Shown here piece after piece: positions 1-5,908 of a stretch of DNA of 8,476 nucleotides. Under the pieces are notes generated by a model. It was given only the letters and a program-made list of their open reading frames with translations, searched no databases and was not told the origin of the DNA. The stretch is from Bacillota bacterium (GTDB taxonomy: Bacteria > Bacillota > Clostridia > Tissierellales > Peptoniphilaceae). The stretch spans positions 1-8,476 of the forward strand of contig JAEXBH010000051.1 in assembly GCA_023394215.1 (NCBI GenBank). Reading direction: 5' to 3'. Position 1 is the first letter of the stretch. Each line of letters opens with the position of its first letter. A program made the translations under genes and the position numbers.

Positions 1-366
1 GTTATGGAGGAAATCAAGTTTCATTTAGAAAGGTATAATTTGAAAGCCAAGGTTTTTATAAGATATGAAAGATTGGCATATTTTGCAAAAGATGATAGTG
101 ATTTTAGAGTATCTTTTGACTCAAATATAATGACAAGAAGGTATGATGTAGAGCTCCATAAGGGAGATTTCGGCGAAGAATTGATAGGAGCGGATGAATA
201 CTTAATGGAAATTAAGTGCAAGGGAGGAGTGCCCTTGTGGTTCAGTTCTCTCTTATCGGAATTGAAGGTGTATAAGACAAGTTTTTCAAAATACGGAAAT
301 GAATATAAGAAGTATTTGAAAGGTATGGCGACTGAAAATAAAGAAGATTTCAGTTTGGCAATATAG
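1..366 (+). CDS. VTC-domain protein (polyphosphate polymerase-like), C-terminal part; 5' end outside window
   Basis: The frame is open from the first base, so the gene begins upstream; the ATG at base 4 is probably an internal methionine. The visible 120 or so residues match the C-terminal half of the VTC domain, the tunnel-shaped catalytic fold of yeast Vtc4 that polymerises polyphosphate from ATP. Visible signatures are RYERLAY near the start, FRVSFDSNIMTRR with basic residues expected to line the tunnel, an acidic MEIK strand followed by a G-x-P-x-W segment, and a terminal FSKYGNEYKKY helix carrying the conserved Ser-Lys-Tyr. Bacterial members are usually about twice this length. The neighbouring DUF4956 gene supports the call, as the two families are commonly adjacent. 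Polyphosphate synthesis is inferred from the family; the N-terminal residues needed to confirm an active enzyme are not visible. Confidence 0.85.
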   Translation, partial: VMEEIKFHLERYNLKAKVFIRYERLAYFAKDDSDFRVSFDSNIMTRRYDVELHKGDFGEELIGADEYLMEIKCKGGVPLWFSSLLSELKVYKTSFSKYGNEYKKYLKGMATENKEDFSLAI

Positions 367-375
367 GGGGATAAG

Positions 376-1062
376 ATGTTGGATTTTTTGGTAAGTTCAC
401 AGATAAGTGAAACGTTGACTTTAGCAAGCAGCTTGACTGTTATTTTTTCAGCCTTGTTCTTGGGCTTGATAATAAGTTTGGTATATATGTATACAAATAA
501 GGAGGTTGGTTACGGTCAAGCCTTTTCGGCCTCCCTTATAATGCTACCTACTATAGTGGCAATGATTATATTGCTGGTAGGAAGTAATGTTGCCAGGGCC
601 TTTTCTTTAGCAGGAGCCTTTTCCTTAATTAAGTTTAGATCGGCTCCCGGAGATTCCAGGGATATAGCGAATGTATTTTTTGCGGTGGCTGTAGGTTTGT
701 TCTGTGGAATGGGTTATATAGGATACGGTTTGGTTTTTACGATTATTTTATCATTTGTAATGATTTTACTTAGTAAACTAAATTATGGCAGAGACAAGGA
801 AATAAGGATGGCAATGAAGATAATAATACCCGAGGATATGGAATATTATGGAGTATTCGACAAGGTTTTTGCCCAATATTGCAAAAAGGCGAAATTGGTG
901 AAAGTAAAAACTAAAGAATTCGGTTCTCTTTATGAGTTAAATTATAGTATTATATTTAATAATGAAGAAAAAATAAAAGAATGCATTGACAAAATTAGGA
1001 TAAGAAACGGTAACCTTAGGGTTGAGATTTCTACTTTATTACCAAAAGAGGAGGCATTCTAA
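376..1062 (+). CDS. DUF4956 family integral membrane protein
   Basis: This 228-residue protein has an N-terminal membrane domain and a C-terminal soluble domain. Hydrophobic segments lie at about residues 15-39, 50-71 and 100-133. Between them is the family's most conserved stretch, AGAFSLIKFRSAPGDSRDI (about residues 79-97), rich in Arg, Asp and Gly. The last 90 or so residues look like a small alpha/beta cytoplasmic domain. The molecular function of DUF4956 is not established. Its frequent location beside VTC-domain proteins suggests a membrane partner, perhaps anchoring the enzyme or handling the polymer, which is inference. The ribosome binding site AGGGGG (365-370) overlaps the stop codon of the VTC gene and sits five bases before the ATG, so the two genes are co-transcribed and probably translationally coupled. 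Confidence 0.85.
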   Translation: MLDFLVSSQISETLTLASSLTVIFSALFLGLIISLVYMYTNKEVGYGQAFSASLIMLPTIVAMIILLVGSNVARAFSLAGAFSLIKFRSAPGDSRDIANVFFAVAVGLFCGMGYIGYGLVFTIILSFVMILLSKLNYGRDKEIRMAMKIIIPEDMEYYGVFDKVFAQYCKKAKLVKVKTKEFGSLYELNYSIIFNNEEKIKECIDKIRIRNGNLRVEISTLLPKEEAF

Positions 1063-1079
1063 ATTTCTCGGAGGGAGAT

Positions 1080-1760
1080 ATGCCAGATATATTAATTTGT
1101 GACGATGAGGCCGGTTTAAGGGCGGTTATAAGAAAGTATGCGGAATTTCAAGGATATCATGTTGAAGAAGCAGGGGATGGAATGGAAGCTGTTGAGTTAT
1201 GTAAAGCCAAAGAATTCGATATCATTATAATGGATGTGATGATGCCGAATTTGGACGGCTTTTCGGCTGTAAAAGAAATCAGAAAAAAAAGTGATGTTCC
1301 CGTTCTTATGTTATCGGCAAGAGGTGAGGAATATGATAAGGTTTTAGGTTTCGAGCTTGGAGTTGATGATTATGTTGTAAAGCCTTTTTCCTCAAAGGAA
1401 ATTATAATGAGGATAGAGGCTATTCTTAGAAGGGTTAAAAAGACCGAAGGTTTTGACAGAAGTCAAAATGATATCTATGAAAAAGAAGGTTTATCGGTTG
1501 ATATGACAGCCTATAAGGTTTATATAGACGGAAAGTTGATTACTATGGCATTGAAGGAATATGATCTTTTATTTTACTTGATAAAAAATAGAAATATAGC
1601 TGTTACCAGGGAAAAATTATTAAATGAAATTTGGGGATATGATTATTACGGGGATGAGAGGACTCTGGATACACATATGAAACTTTTAAGAAAATCTCTG
1701 GGTAAATATGCAGCCTTCATAACTACTGTGAGAGGATTGGGGTATAGGTTTGATGACTAA
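1080..1760 (+). CDS. OmpR/PhoB-family response regulator transcription factor
   Basis: This 226-residue cytoplasmic DNA-binding protein is activated by phosphotransfer from the adjacent kinase. The receiver domain (residues 2-120) is complete: acidic pair Asp8-Asp9, phosphoacceptor Asp52 in IIIMDVMMP, switch residue Ser79 in LMLSAR, and Lys101 in VVKPF. A winged-helix effector domain follows (about 130-226), with the typical ALKEYDLLFYLIKN, REKLLNEIWGYDY, DTHMKLLRKSLG and TTVRGLGYRF segments. All key residues are present, so it should be functional. The start is set by GGAGGGAG (1070-1077) just before the ATG, 17 bases after the DUF4956 gene. Its end overlaps the kinase start by eight bases. 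Its targets are not visible; autoregulation of this operon is a reasonable guess because it lies downstream of the VTC/DUF4956 pair. Confidence 0.95.
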   Translation: MPDILICDDEAGLRAVIRKYAEFQGYHVEEAGDGMEAVELCKAKEFDIIIMDVMMPNLDGFSAVKEIRKKSDVPVLMLSARGEEYDKVLGFELGVDDYVVKPFSSKEIIMRIEAILRRVKKTEGFDRSQNDIYEKEGLSVDMTAYKVYIDGKLITMALKEYDLLFYLIKNRNIAVTREKLLNEIWGYDYYGDERTLDTHMKLLRKSLGKYAAFITTVRGLGYRFDD

Positions 1761-3069
1761 GAAGAAGTTAAAATATAAAATTTTTATATATTTGGTGGCT
1801 TTTTCTGCCATGATAATAGGCCTTTTATGGTTTTTTCAAACGGTTTTTTTAAGGGATATGTATAAGATTATAAGGACCGGAGAGCTAAAGTCTGCAATTT
1901 CATATGTAGAAGATAATATTACAAGTGAAAATTTTGGGCAAATAGCTGAAAAATTGGAGGTTGAAAAGGATATAATAGTCAGAAAAAAGGAAGAATTTGT
2001 AAAGCCTAAAAAGGGTAATTCGGGAGGTCCTATGCAGAAGGATCAGAGGCTTAAACCTGAGGAGCTTGTTGAAAACAGAACTTTTGTTTTGGAGGACGGA
2101 AGTGAATTGGAGCTTAGTTTTTATGCCCTTATAACGCCTGTAGAAGCAACAACTTCAACACTTAAGAGTCAGCTTCTTATAGTGACGGGAGTAAGTTTGT
2201 TTTTGGCTGTTCTGATTGCCGTTTTGGTAGCAAAAAGAATATCAAAGCCCATAGAAGACTTAAATAACAGTGCAAAGGAACTCGGCAAGGGAGAATTTAA
2301 AACCGACTTTAATGCCAAGGGATATTTGGAAATTGAAGAACTCGCTCAAACTTTGAATAAAACGGCAAAAGAACTGTCAAAGGTTGACGAGTTCAGAAGG
2401 GAACTTATGGCAAATATATCCCATGATTTAAGGACACCCTTAGCCTTAATTTACTCTTATGCAGAGATGATGTCGGATTTTCCGGAAGAGATAAGCCCGG
2501 ACAGTTTAAAAGTAATCATGGATGAAGCCTTGAGGTTAAAAAGTTTGGTAAATGATGTGTTGGATATTTCAAATATGGAATCCGGACAGATGCAGTTGAA
2601 AGCTGAGCATTATTCTCTAACTGAAGATATAAAAGATATTGTGGCAAGGATAAATTCGATGGTTAATGTCGGACAATACAAGTTGAATTTTTTCTATGAC
2701 GATAATATTGATTTATGGGCTGACAAATTGAAAATAGGCCAGGTAATGTATAATCTCATTATAAATGCTATAAATCATAGCGGAGAAAATAAAGATATAA
2801 GTATAAGGCAAACTCTTTTAAATGATAGGGTACTGATAGAGGTCATAGATAAGGGACAGGGAATTTCTGAGGAAGATTTGAAACATATTTGGGACAGATA
2901 TTACAAGGGTTCTCAAAGCCATAAAAGACCTGTGGTCGGCAGCGGACTCGGGTTGTAAATAGTGAAGAAGGTAATTGATTTACATGGGGGCTCCTGTGGA
3001 GTTGATTCTAAACCGGGAGATGGGGCAAACTTCTATTTTTACCTACCTATAGGACAGGCTAATCGTTAA
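1753..3069 (+). pseudogene. Sensor histidine kinase interrupted by an in-frame TAA in the ATP-binding domain
   Basis: This is the membrane kinase partner of the preceding response regulator. Numbering from the ATG at 1753, a transmembrane helix lies at about residues 9-30, an extracytoplasmic sensor region of about 110 residues follows, then a second helix (about 141-160), a HAMP linker, and a HisKA domain with phosphoacceptor His224 in ANISHDLRTP. The HATPase domain has the N box (QVMYNLIINAINHS), the G1 box (VIDKGQGIS) and the G2 box (GSGLGL). Immediately after GLGL is TAA (2956-2958). The same frame then reads IVKKVIDLHGGSCGVDSKPG and continues through DGANFYFYLP to a second TAA at 3067-3069, exactly the expected end of a kinase. 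One nonsense substitution (or a sequence error) therefore removes the last 36 residues, including the final helix and strands of the ATP-binding fold. A TTG at 1750 is an alternative start, but the ATG is preferred. Confidence 0.85.
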
Positions 3070-3107
3070 TAGGCTTCCTATTAGTTAGTTAACGTGAACT
3101 ATTTTTT
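3067..3107 (+). terminator. Probable intrinsic terminator of the VTC/DUF4956/two-component operon
   Basis: Two inverted repeats follow the end of the kinase frame. The first is a perfect 7-bp stem with a three-base loop: TAATAGG (3067-3073), CTT, CCTATTA (3077-3083), beginning on the kinase stop codon. The second is TAGTT (3086-3090) paired with AACTA (3097-3101), followed directly by six T residues (3102-3107). The second stem is short and AT-rich, so termination strength is uncertain. Position at the end of the operon and before a new promoter supports the call. Confidence 0.5.
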
Positions 3108-3136
3108 AACAAATTCCTTTAAATTATTTTTTCACG

Positions 3137-3145
3137 TGATATAAT
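3137..3145 (+). promoter_or_regulatory. Extended -10 promoter of the ferredoxin gene
   Basis: TGATATAAT is a perfect TGnTATAAT extended -10 box. It lies 34 bases before the ferredoxin ATG, so transcription should begin near 3152. No convincing -35 hexamer sits 16-18 bases upstream; an extended -10 can compensate for that. The 12-base string GTGATATAATAA recurs at the next promoter (3386-3397). Confidence 0.65.
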
Positions 3146-3178
3146 AAATCTGAAGAATATTAAAGGAGGAAATTAATT

Positions 3179-3346
3179 ATGGCACATATAATAGAAGATT
3201 CTTGTGTAGCTTGTGGATCTTGCATAAGCGAATGTCCGGTAGACGCTATATCTGAAGGAGCTATCTATTCAATAGATGCAGATGCTTGTATCGATTGTGG
3301 TAGCTGTGCAGCAGTTTGTCCTACTGAATCAATTCATCCAGAGTGA
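3179..3346 (+). CDS. 2[4Fe-4S] ferredoxin, clostridial type
   Basis: This 55-residue soluble protein carries electrons at low potential between cytoplasmic redox enzymes of anaerobic metabolism. It contains two complete cluster motifs: Cys9, Cys12, Cys15 and Cys19 followed by Pro20 (CVACGSCISECP), and Cys37, Cys40, Cys43 and Cys47 followed by Pro48 (CIDCGSCAAVCP). In this fold the first three cysteines of one motif and the last of the other bind each cluster. Length and motif spacing match classical clostridial ferredoxins. The start is set by AGGAGGA (3164-3170), eight bases before the ATG. It is a monocistronic unit with its own extended -10 promoter upstream and a terminator downstream. 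Its redox partners are not encoded in this window. Confidence 0.97.
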   Translation: MAHIIEDSCVACGSCISECPVDAISEGAIYSIDADACIDCGSCAAVCPTESIHPE

Positions 3347-3360
3347 GAGAGTACATAATT

Positions 3361-3384
3361 GGAGCCTTTTAGGGCTCCTTTTTT
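3361..3384 (+). terminator. Intrinsic terminator of the ferredoxin gene
   Basis: A GC-rich stem, GGAGCC (3361-3366) with GGCTCC (3373-3378), encloses a six-base loop and is followed by six T residues (3379-3384). It begins 15 bases after the ferredoxin stop codon. Only two bases separate the T-tract from the extended -10 box of the next promoter, so terminator and promoter are packed together. Confidence 0.9.
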
Positions 3385-3386
3385 AG

Positions 3387-3395
3387 TGATATAAT
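3387..3395 (+). promoter_or_regulatory. Extended -10 promoter upstream of rsmI
   Basis: TGATATAAT fits TGnTATAAT perfectly and repeats the core of the ferredoxin promoter. Transcription would start near 3402, giving a leader of about 50 bases. The position where a -35 box would lie (about 3367-3372) falls in the loop of the upstream terminator and does not resemble TTGACA. Confidence 0.65.
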
Positions 3396-3451
3396 AATCA
3401 GTAAATAATTTAAATTTTTGATGTAAGTACTGTTGAAATAGAGGAGATAAT

Positions 3452-4258
3452 ATGATTTATCTGATAGCTACACCTATAGGAAATCTTGCAGATATCAGTC
3501 TAAGAGCATTAGACGTACTTAAAGAAGTAGATTTGATAGCCTGTGAAGATACAAGGACAAGCAAGATTTTGCTTGATCATTATAATATAAAAAAGAAGCT
3601 TGTTTCCTATCATAAGTTTAATGAGGCTCAAAGGGCAGCGGAGCTTATAGAGTTTGCTAAAGCGGGGCAAAATATAGGGGTGATTTCGGATGCCGGAATG
3701 CCGGGTATATCGGATCCGGGAAATTACTTAATTCGAGAAGCGATAGAAAAGGGGGTTGATTATACTCTTATACCAGGAGCGTCAGCCTTCAGTGCGGCTT
3801 TAGTCCTTAGCGGTTTTGAGAATTCACGTTTTACTTTTTATGGTTTCTTTCCGGGTAAAACGAGGGAAAGAAAGGCTCTTTTTGAAGAAATAAAAAGAAA
3901 TAAGCATACTATGATTTTTTATGAAGCACCTCACAAGCTTGATAAAACTATGGAGGATTTACTTGATATAATCCCTGACAGAAGGATGGCTATAGTTAGA
4001 GAAATAAGCAAGTTATATGAAGATGTTAAGATATTTACCGTTAGGAATTATTTCCAAACCGACATAGTAAAAAAGGGTGAAATGGTACTTTTAATTGATG
4101 CGGATGAAAGCGAGGAAGAGCTTTCTGATGAATTTATAACAGCGGAGCTTGAAAAATTCACAGCTTCCGGTATGACAAAGAAAATGGCTGTAAAAGAGGT
4201 ATGCAAACTTTACAAATTGCCTAAAAATCAAGTTTATGAGCTTAGTCTCGGTATTTAG
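3452..4258 (+). CDS. rsmI: 16S rRNA (cytidine(1402)-2'-O)-methyltransferase RsmI
   Basis: RsmI uses S-adenosylmethionine to methylate the ribose 2'-OH of C1402 in the decoding centre of 16S rRNA, tuning start-codon selection and fidelity. The 268-residue protein is close to normal length. The N-terminal tetrapyrrole-methylase-like domain begins with YLIATPIGNLADISLRAL and continues with VDLIACEDTRTSK (26-38), SYHKFNE (52-58), VISDAGMPGISDPG (77-90) and IPGASAFSAALVLSGF (107-122), all characteristic of the family. The small C-terminal domain (about 228-268) carries the TKKMAVKEVCKLYKLPKNQV helix pair. GAGGAG (3441-3446) lies five bases before the ATG and fixes the start. It is transcribed from its own promoter. 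The structured repeats that follow contain no obvious T-tract terminator, so readthrough into glmM is possible. Confidence 0.96.
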   Translation: MIYLIATPIGNLADISLRALDVLKEVDLIACEDTRTSKILLDHYNIKKKLVSYHKFNEAQRAAELIEFAKAGQNIGVISDAGMPGISDPGNYLIREAIEKGVDYTLIPGASAFSAALVLSGFENSRFTFYGFFPGKTRERKALFEEIKRNKHTMIFYEAPHKLDKTMEDLLDIIPDRRMAIVREISKLYEDVKIFTVRNYFQTDIVKKGEMVLLIDADESEEELSDEFITAELEKFTASGMTKKMAVKEVCKLYKLPKNQVYELSLGI

Positions 4259-4269
4259 GAGGGGTTGAA

Positions 4270-4400
4270 ACAACCTCACGGCGTAAGCCGCCGCTCCTTC
4301 GGACCATCGGACGCCTGAGAGAACGTTGAAACATAATTAGCCTACTGCGTAGGCGTGGCTGCGCCACTAATTTTGCTACGCAAAATGAAATTATGTTATA
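4270..4400. repeat. Tandem structured repeat, copy 1 (131 bp)
   Basis: The copy has a GC-rich head (4270-4340 matches copy 2 over the full stretch with one difference, A4306 versus G4437) and a palindromic tail ending in AATTATGTTATAA. The head folds: CAACCTCA (4271-4278) and GGCG (4280-4283) can pair with CGCC (4312-4315), TGAG (4316-4319) and GTTG (4325-4328), leaving small bulges. Inside are a CGGC-GTAA-GCCG alternative stem and a TCC-TTC-GGA stem. By hand count 37 of 58 bases of the head (4271-4328) are G or C, far above the surrounding AT-rich genes. I recognise no known RNA family or insertion sequence. It contains no coding frame. It may be a REP/MITE-like interspersed element or a structured RNA. 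Confidence 0.85.
4330..4397. other. Cloverleaf-like palindromic tail of repeat copy 1
   Basis: An outer stem of 9 bp, AACATAATT (4330-4338) with AATTATGTT (4389-4397), encloses three consecutive perfect hairpins, each with a three-base loop: CCTAC-TGC-GTAGG (4341-4353), GTGGC-TGC-GCCAC (4355-4367) and ATTTTGC-TAC-GCAAAAT (4370-4386). This is a four-way junction in outline. It lacks tRNA hallmarks such as a GTTCGA T-loop, so it is not called as a tRNA. Confidence 0.75.
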
Positions 4401-4501
4401 ACAACCTCACGGCGTAAGCCGCCGCTCCTTCGGACCGTCGGACGCCTGAGAGAACGTTGAAACATAATTAGTCCACATATTGTGGACTAATTATGTTATA
4501 A
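4401..4501. repeat. Tandem structured repeat, copy 2 (about 101 bp)
   Basis: This is the second direct copy, 131 bp downstream of the first and immediately adjoining it. The head (4401-4471) is identical to copy 1 except at 4437. The tail shares the outer inverted repeat and the AATTATGTTATAA end, but its interior is unrelated to copy 1 and about 31 bases shorter. Conserved edges with a variable, still self-complementary centre point to an element whose structure, not its sequence, is maintained. The right edge supplies the -10 region of the glmM promoter. Confidence 0.85.
4461..4497. other. Perfect 17-bp hairpin with 3-base loop in repeat copy 2
   Basis: AACATAATTAGTCCACA (4461-4477), loop TAT, and TGTGGACTAATTATGTT (4481-4497) form an uninterrupted 17-bp stem. 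No T-tract follows, so it is not a standard intrinsic terminator. Its last bases overlap the extended -10 promoter box, so cruciform formation or a hairpin-binding protein could affect that promoter. Confidence 0.9.
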
Positions 4502-4502
4502 T
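4494..4502 (+). promoter_or_regulatory. glmM: Extended -10 promoter of the glmM operon, formed by the repeat edge
   Basis: TGTTATAAT is a perfect TGnTATAAT box lying 46 bases before the glmM ATG. The first seven bases lie in the conserved edge of repeat copy 2. Copy 1 ends in TGTTATAAC (4394-4402), one base short of the same box. No good -35 hexamer is visible, because that position falls within the repeat's hairpin. Confidence 0.6.
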
Positions 4503-4518
4503 ACTTATAAACACAAAC

Positions 4519-4548
4519 AGGGGGATATGATTTTTATCATTTAAGGAT
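4519..4548 (+). promoter_or_regulatory. glmM: Unusual translation initiation region of glmM
   Basis: The glmM start is fixed at 4549: the in-frame upstream codons contain no ATG, GTG or TTG before a stop at 4528-4530, and the protein begins with the canonical KYFGTDGFRG. Yet the strong ribosome binding sequence AGGGGG (4519-4524) ends 24 bases before the ATG, and a nearer AAGGA (4543-4547) is only one base away. Between them ATGAT (4527-4531) and ATCAT (4536-4540) can form a hairpin with a TTTT loop, which would shorten the gap to about ten bases. The same bases also encode a five-codon frame, MIFII with stop (4527-4544), ending four bases before glmM, a possible coupling leader. Which explanation holds is unknown. 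Confidence 0.4.
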
Positions 4549-5898
4549 ATGAAATATTTTGGGACTGACGGATTTAGAGGAGAAGCTAATAAGGATTTAA
4601 ATGTTTTTCACGCATTTAAGATAGGTAGATTTTTGGGTTGGTATTATGGGGAAAAGCTTGCTAAACAAGATGCTAAGATAGTTATAGGTAAGGATACCAG
4701 AAGATCGAGCTATATGTTTGAATCCGCTTTGGCGGCAGGGATTACGGCAAGCGGTGCAGACGCTTATTTGCTGCATGTTACTACTACTCCGAGTGTTGCC
4801 TATATTACGAGAACCGAAGATTTTGATTGCGGTATTATGATTTCTGCAAGTCATAATCCGTTTTGTGATAACGGGATTAAACTTCTTGATCGTAACGGAT
4901 TTAAAATGGATGAAGGGGTTCTTGAAGCTCTGGAAGAGTATATAGATTCAAAAGAGGATTATATACCGCTTGCCACAAATGAAAATATAGGAAGGACAGT
5001 AGATCATATTTTAGGTAGAAACAGGTATATAGCTTATTTATCTACGGTGGTCAAAAGGTCTTTCAAGGGATACAGGGTGCTTTTGGATGCTTCAAACGGT
5101 TCGGCATTTTCTATAGCTAAAAATGTATTTGATATATTGGGAGCTGATGTAACAATAGTAAATAATAAGCCCAACGGTTTTAATATAAATTTGGATTGCG
5201 GCTCAACTCACGTGGAAAACCTCGTAGAGTTGGTTAAAAATGGTGATTATGATGTTGCTTTCGCCTACGATGGAGACGCCGACAGGTGTCTTGCTATAGA
5301 TGAAAAGGGCAATATTATAACGGGTGACCATATAATGTACGTATTTGCAAAGGTTTTGAAAGAATCGGGAGATTTGGTTGAGGATACTGCCGTTACTACA
5401 GTTATGTCAAATCTCGGTTTATTTAAAGCTTTTGAAGCTGAGGGGATAAAAACTGTAATTACGGCAGTAGGAGACAAGTATGTATCTGAAGAGATAAATG
5501 CTCATAATTACTCCGTTGGAGGAGAACAGTCGGGACATATCATTCTTTCAAAGTATGCTACAACGGGGGATGGGGTCTTAACTTCTCTTAAAATTTTAGA
5601 GGCTATGATAGAAACAAAATCAAGTCTGTCATTGTTGGTAAGGGACCTGAAAATTTATCCTCAAGTTTTGAAGAATATACTTGTTAAGGATAAAAATTCG
5701 GTTTTGAATGATGATGATATAAAGTCTGCTATTGACGAAGTAAACGATGAATTGAAAGATAGGGGTAGGCTTCTTGTGAGACCGTCAGGTACTGAACCTA
5801 AGATAAGGGTTATGGTAGAAGCGGAAAGTGACGAAATTTGTAACAGGTATGTTGATTCTATTATCCGTTTAATAGGGGATAAGGGTTATCGAGCTTAA
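4549..5898 (+). CDS. glmM: Phosphoglucosamine mutase GlmM
   Basis: GlmM converts glucosamine-6-phosphate to glucosamine-1-phosphate in the cytoplasm, the step before GlmU on the way to UDP-GlcNAc for peptidoglycan. The 449-residue length is normal. Signatures run in the expected order: start KYFGTDGFRGEAN; active-site phosphoserine Ser101 in MISASHNP (97-104); magnesium loop DGDADR with Asp241, Asp243 and Asp245; sugar-binding GGEQSGH (324-330); and the C-terminal phosphate-binding loop RPSGTEPKIR (411-420). SASHNP and GGEQSGH separate it from general phosphoglucomutases and match GlmM. Activation requires phosphorylation of the serine, as in all members. It is the first gene of a three-gene operon driven by the extended -10 box at 4494-4502. 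The next gene's ribosome binding site overlaps its stop codon. Confidence 0.97.
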   Translation: MKYFGTDGFRGEANKDLNVFHAFKIGRFLGWYYGEKLAKQDAKIVIGKDTRRSSYMFESALAAGITASGADAYLLHVTTTPSVAYITRTEDFDCGIMISASHNPFCDNGIKLLDRNGFKMDEGVLEALEEYIDSKEDYIPLATNENIGRTVDHILGRNRYIAYLSTVVKRSFKGYRVLLDASNGSAFSIAKNVFDILGADVTIVNNKPNGFNINLDCGSTHVENLVELVKNGDYDVAFAYDGDADRCLAIDEKGNIITGDHIMYVFAKVLKESGDLVEDTAVTTVMSNLGLFKAFEAEGIKTVITAVGDKYVSEEINAHNYSVGGEQSGHIILSKYATTGDGVLTSLKILEAMIETKSSLSLLVRDLKIYPQVLKNILVKDKNSVLNDDDIKSAIDEVNDELKDRGRLLVRPSGTEPKIRVMVEAESDEICNRYVDSIIRLIGDKGYRA

Positions 5899-5908
5899 GG
5901 AGCGGGAT

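Noticed and set aside
1750..1752. TTG as the kinase start codon
   Set aside because: An ATG follows immediately at 1753 and gives the usual short overlap with the regulator's stop codon; TTG adds only one residue.
2956..2964. Programmed readthrough, recoding, or a restart at GTG 2962 to make a split kinase
   Set aside because: TAA is the ordinary stop in neighbouring genes and is not a known recoding signal in such bacteria. No slippery sequence or ribosome binding site precedes the site. A point mutation or sequence error is simpler.
4271..4328. Glycine- or TPP-riboswitch-like strings in the repeat head (CTGAGA on +, CTCTCAGG and CCGAAGGAGC on -)
   Set aside because: The TPP partner motifs around the second conserved loop are absent. 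On the reverse strand the two glycine-like strings occur in the wrong order and lack the AAAAGGAC segment. They are duplicated in tandem with a repeat element, so chance resemblance is more likely.
4330..4397. Cloverleaf of copy 1 as a tRNA gene
   Set aside because: The outline is four-armed, but all loops are three bases, with no D-loop GG, anticodon loop or GTTCGA T-loop.
4461..4497. 17-bp hairpin as an intrinsic terminator of rsmI
   Set aside because: No T-tract follows on the + strand; the next bases form a -10 promoter box instead. The A-run needed for termination on the opposite strand is also missing.
4269..4501. CRISPR array
   Set aside because: There are only two copies, the repeat is 72 bases with large internal stems, and the intervening tails are palindromic rather than unique spacers. 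No cas gene is present.
4597..4854. Reverse-strand open frame inside glmM
   Set aside because: It is fully covered by a well-conserved enzyme gene on the + strand, has no ribosome binding site, and resembles no protein family. Similar antisense frames within rsmI, degV and the binding-protein gene were dismissed for the same reasons.
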